Source of the DNA: Prochlorococcus sp. AG-402-G06
Lineage (GTDB): Bacteria > Cyanobacteriota > Cyanobacteriia > PCC-6307 > Cyanobiaceae
Direction of reading: 5' to 3'
Assembly: GCA_003277985.1 (NCBI GenBank)
Contig: QCHR01000005.1
Location: 17,008 to 81,007 of the forward strand
Length of the DNA: 64,000 nucleotides
Part shown: positions 63,390 to 64,000 of the stretch, in pieces
How the letters are laid out: each line of letters opens with the position of its first letter
Numbering within the stretch: the stretch's first letter is position 1
Made by a program: the position numbers and the translations under genes
Notes under the pieces: model-generated
The model's database searches: none
What the model saw: only the letters and a program-made list of their open reading frames with translations
Told to the model about the DNA's origin: nothing

Positions 63390-64000
63390 GGCAATAAATA
63401 ATTTTTATTTTTTCCCTTACTTGATGTAAGAAATTTAAAATCACCAAGCATTATTCTGAAGTCTGAATTTTTTTTGAGAAGATAGTTCAACATGAATCGA
63501 GGTTGTCCATCTTTCTTATTCGTACCATTAAGAAACTTATAAGCTGCGAGACGACCAATGAGTTTTGTTGTATGAATCGCAAGAGCTGCTTGTGCAATAG
63601 CTATCGGAGCAGTAGGTGCAAGGCTTAATCCTCCAGTAAGAGGTGCAGCCAGAATTAGTATTTGCTTGAAAATATTTAAAGTAATTTGTATTCCAATTTG
63701 TGCACCCCCTAGTAATGAATTTTGCAAACTAAGCTTTCTAACTAATTGTCTGGCAGATGGTCCACCTACTTCCAAACCATACAATTTACTTAACTGAATA
63801 ACAAGGGCACTATCAAAGGCAAGGCCAGTAACAAGATCAATCATTAACAAGGGATTAATGGCTACTCCTGAGGCTTTTAGAGTTGCATATTTGCCTATTA
63901 AACTTTGTGCTTGTTCTTTCTTTTTTAGTAGGCGATTCTCCTTAAGTGATTTGTAGAAATGGTCTGCAATTCTTAGAGCATTTATACAAAGAAGTGATTC
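63386..64000 (-). CDS. DUF697 (YcjF-like) membrane protein, probably the C-terminal half of a GTPase (5' end outside window)
   Basis: The ORF track starts at an internal TTG (63850), but the frame is open to the right edge, reading upstream ESLLCINALRIADHFYKSLK. The visible 204 residues carry the DUF697 pattern: NPLLMIDLVTGLAFDSALVIQLSKLYGL, two long hydrophobic parts, and APTAPIAIAQAALAIHTTKLIGR. In cyanobacteria such domains are commonly C-terminal to an Era/YlqF-like GTPase domain; the GTPase part would lie outside the window (inference). It is in the same operon as nadD and nadE. Confidence 0.8.
   Translation of the reverse strand, partial: ESLLCINALRIADHFYKSLKENRLLKKKEQAQSLIGKYATLKASGVAINPLLMIDLVTGLAFDSALVIQLSKLYGLEVGGPSARQLVRKLSLQNSLLGGAQIGIQITLNIFKQILILAAPLTGGLSLAPTAPIAIAQAALAIHTTKLIGRLAAYKFLNGTNKKDGQPRFMLNYLLKKNSDFRIMLGDFKFLTSSKGKNKNYLLP

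Overview
The window looks like a stretch of a Prochlorococcus chromosome, most like a low-light NATL-type strain. The DNA is AT-rich and densely packed. The RNA polymerase beta' subunit is split into rpoC1 and rpoC2. A 50-residue high-light-inducible protein sits between rpoC2 and rlmN. The ATP synthase operon has duplicated b/b' subunits and lacks beta and epsilon. Biotin genes include a BioK-type esterase, and several small proteins are of cyanobacterial type (Ycf35, DUF2997, DUF3493, DUF3326, DUF3721). Strain placement is inference from gene content, not from a database match. I see no insertion sequence, phage gene or CRISPR array.

Region 1 (about 1-8730) is a metal (zinc) homeostasis island. 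It holds a CobW-family GTPase cut by the window edge, a small unknown protein, ZnuA with a large His/Asp-rich insertion, ZnuC, Zur and ZnuB, with a good Zur-box-like palindrome in the divergent znuA/znuC spacer. Beyond these lie a ribbon-helix-helix-like unknown, two adjacent DUF3721 proteins (one a lipoprotein with a C-terminal His tail, one with a Gly/hydrophobic pentapeptide array), an outer-membrane porin with a His/Met-rich N-terminus, and the zinc enzyme GTP cyclohydrolase I. The module inserted in ZnuA recurs at the C-terminus of the neighbouring CobW GTPase. I regard this as the most interesting observation here.

Region 2 (8989-20000) holds tRNA-Thr(CGU), a DUF3493 protein, the rimP-nusA-ylxR-infB operon on the minus strand, then htrA, rpiA, hisD, rpsT and tatD. 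Region 3 (20190-30900) is rpoB-rpoC1-rpoC2-hli-rlmN. Both tatD and rpoB are disrupted by one apparent extra A in a poly-A run, which points to sequencing or assembly error more than biology. Region 4 (30900-37300) holds a sodium:solute symporter, a 41-residue membrane protein, a HEAT-repeat protein, DUF2997, Ycf35, a ferredoxin, an aldo/keto reductase, rsmG and a J-domain protein.

Region 5 (37360-42000) is a compact overlapping biotin operon, bioF-bioK-bioC-bioD-bioA, on the minus strand. Region 6 (42100-53415) holds a Ski2-like helicase, fumC, purB, tlyA, glnB (PII), queF and the ftsW-ccdA-ccs1 group. Region 7 (53841-59682) is the ATP synthase operon atp1-atpB-atpE-atpF2-atpF-atpH-atpA-atpG. 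Region 8 (59700-64000) holds two cyanobacterial unknowns (one DUF3326), then nadE, nadD and a DUF697-type protein that runs off the right edge.
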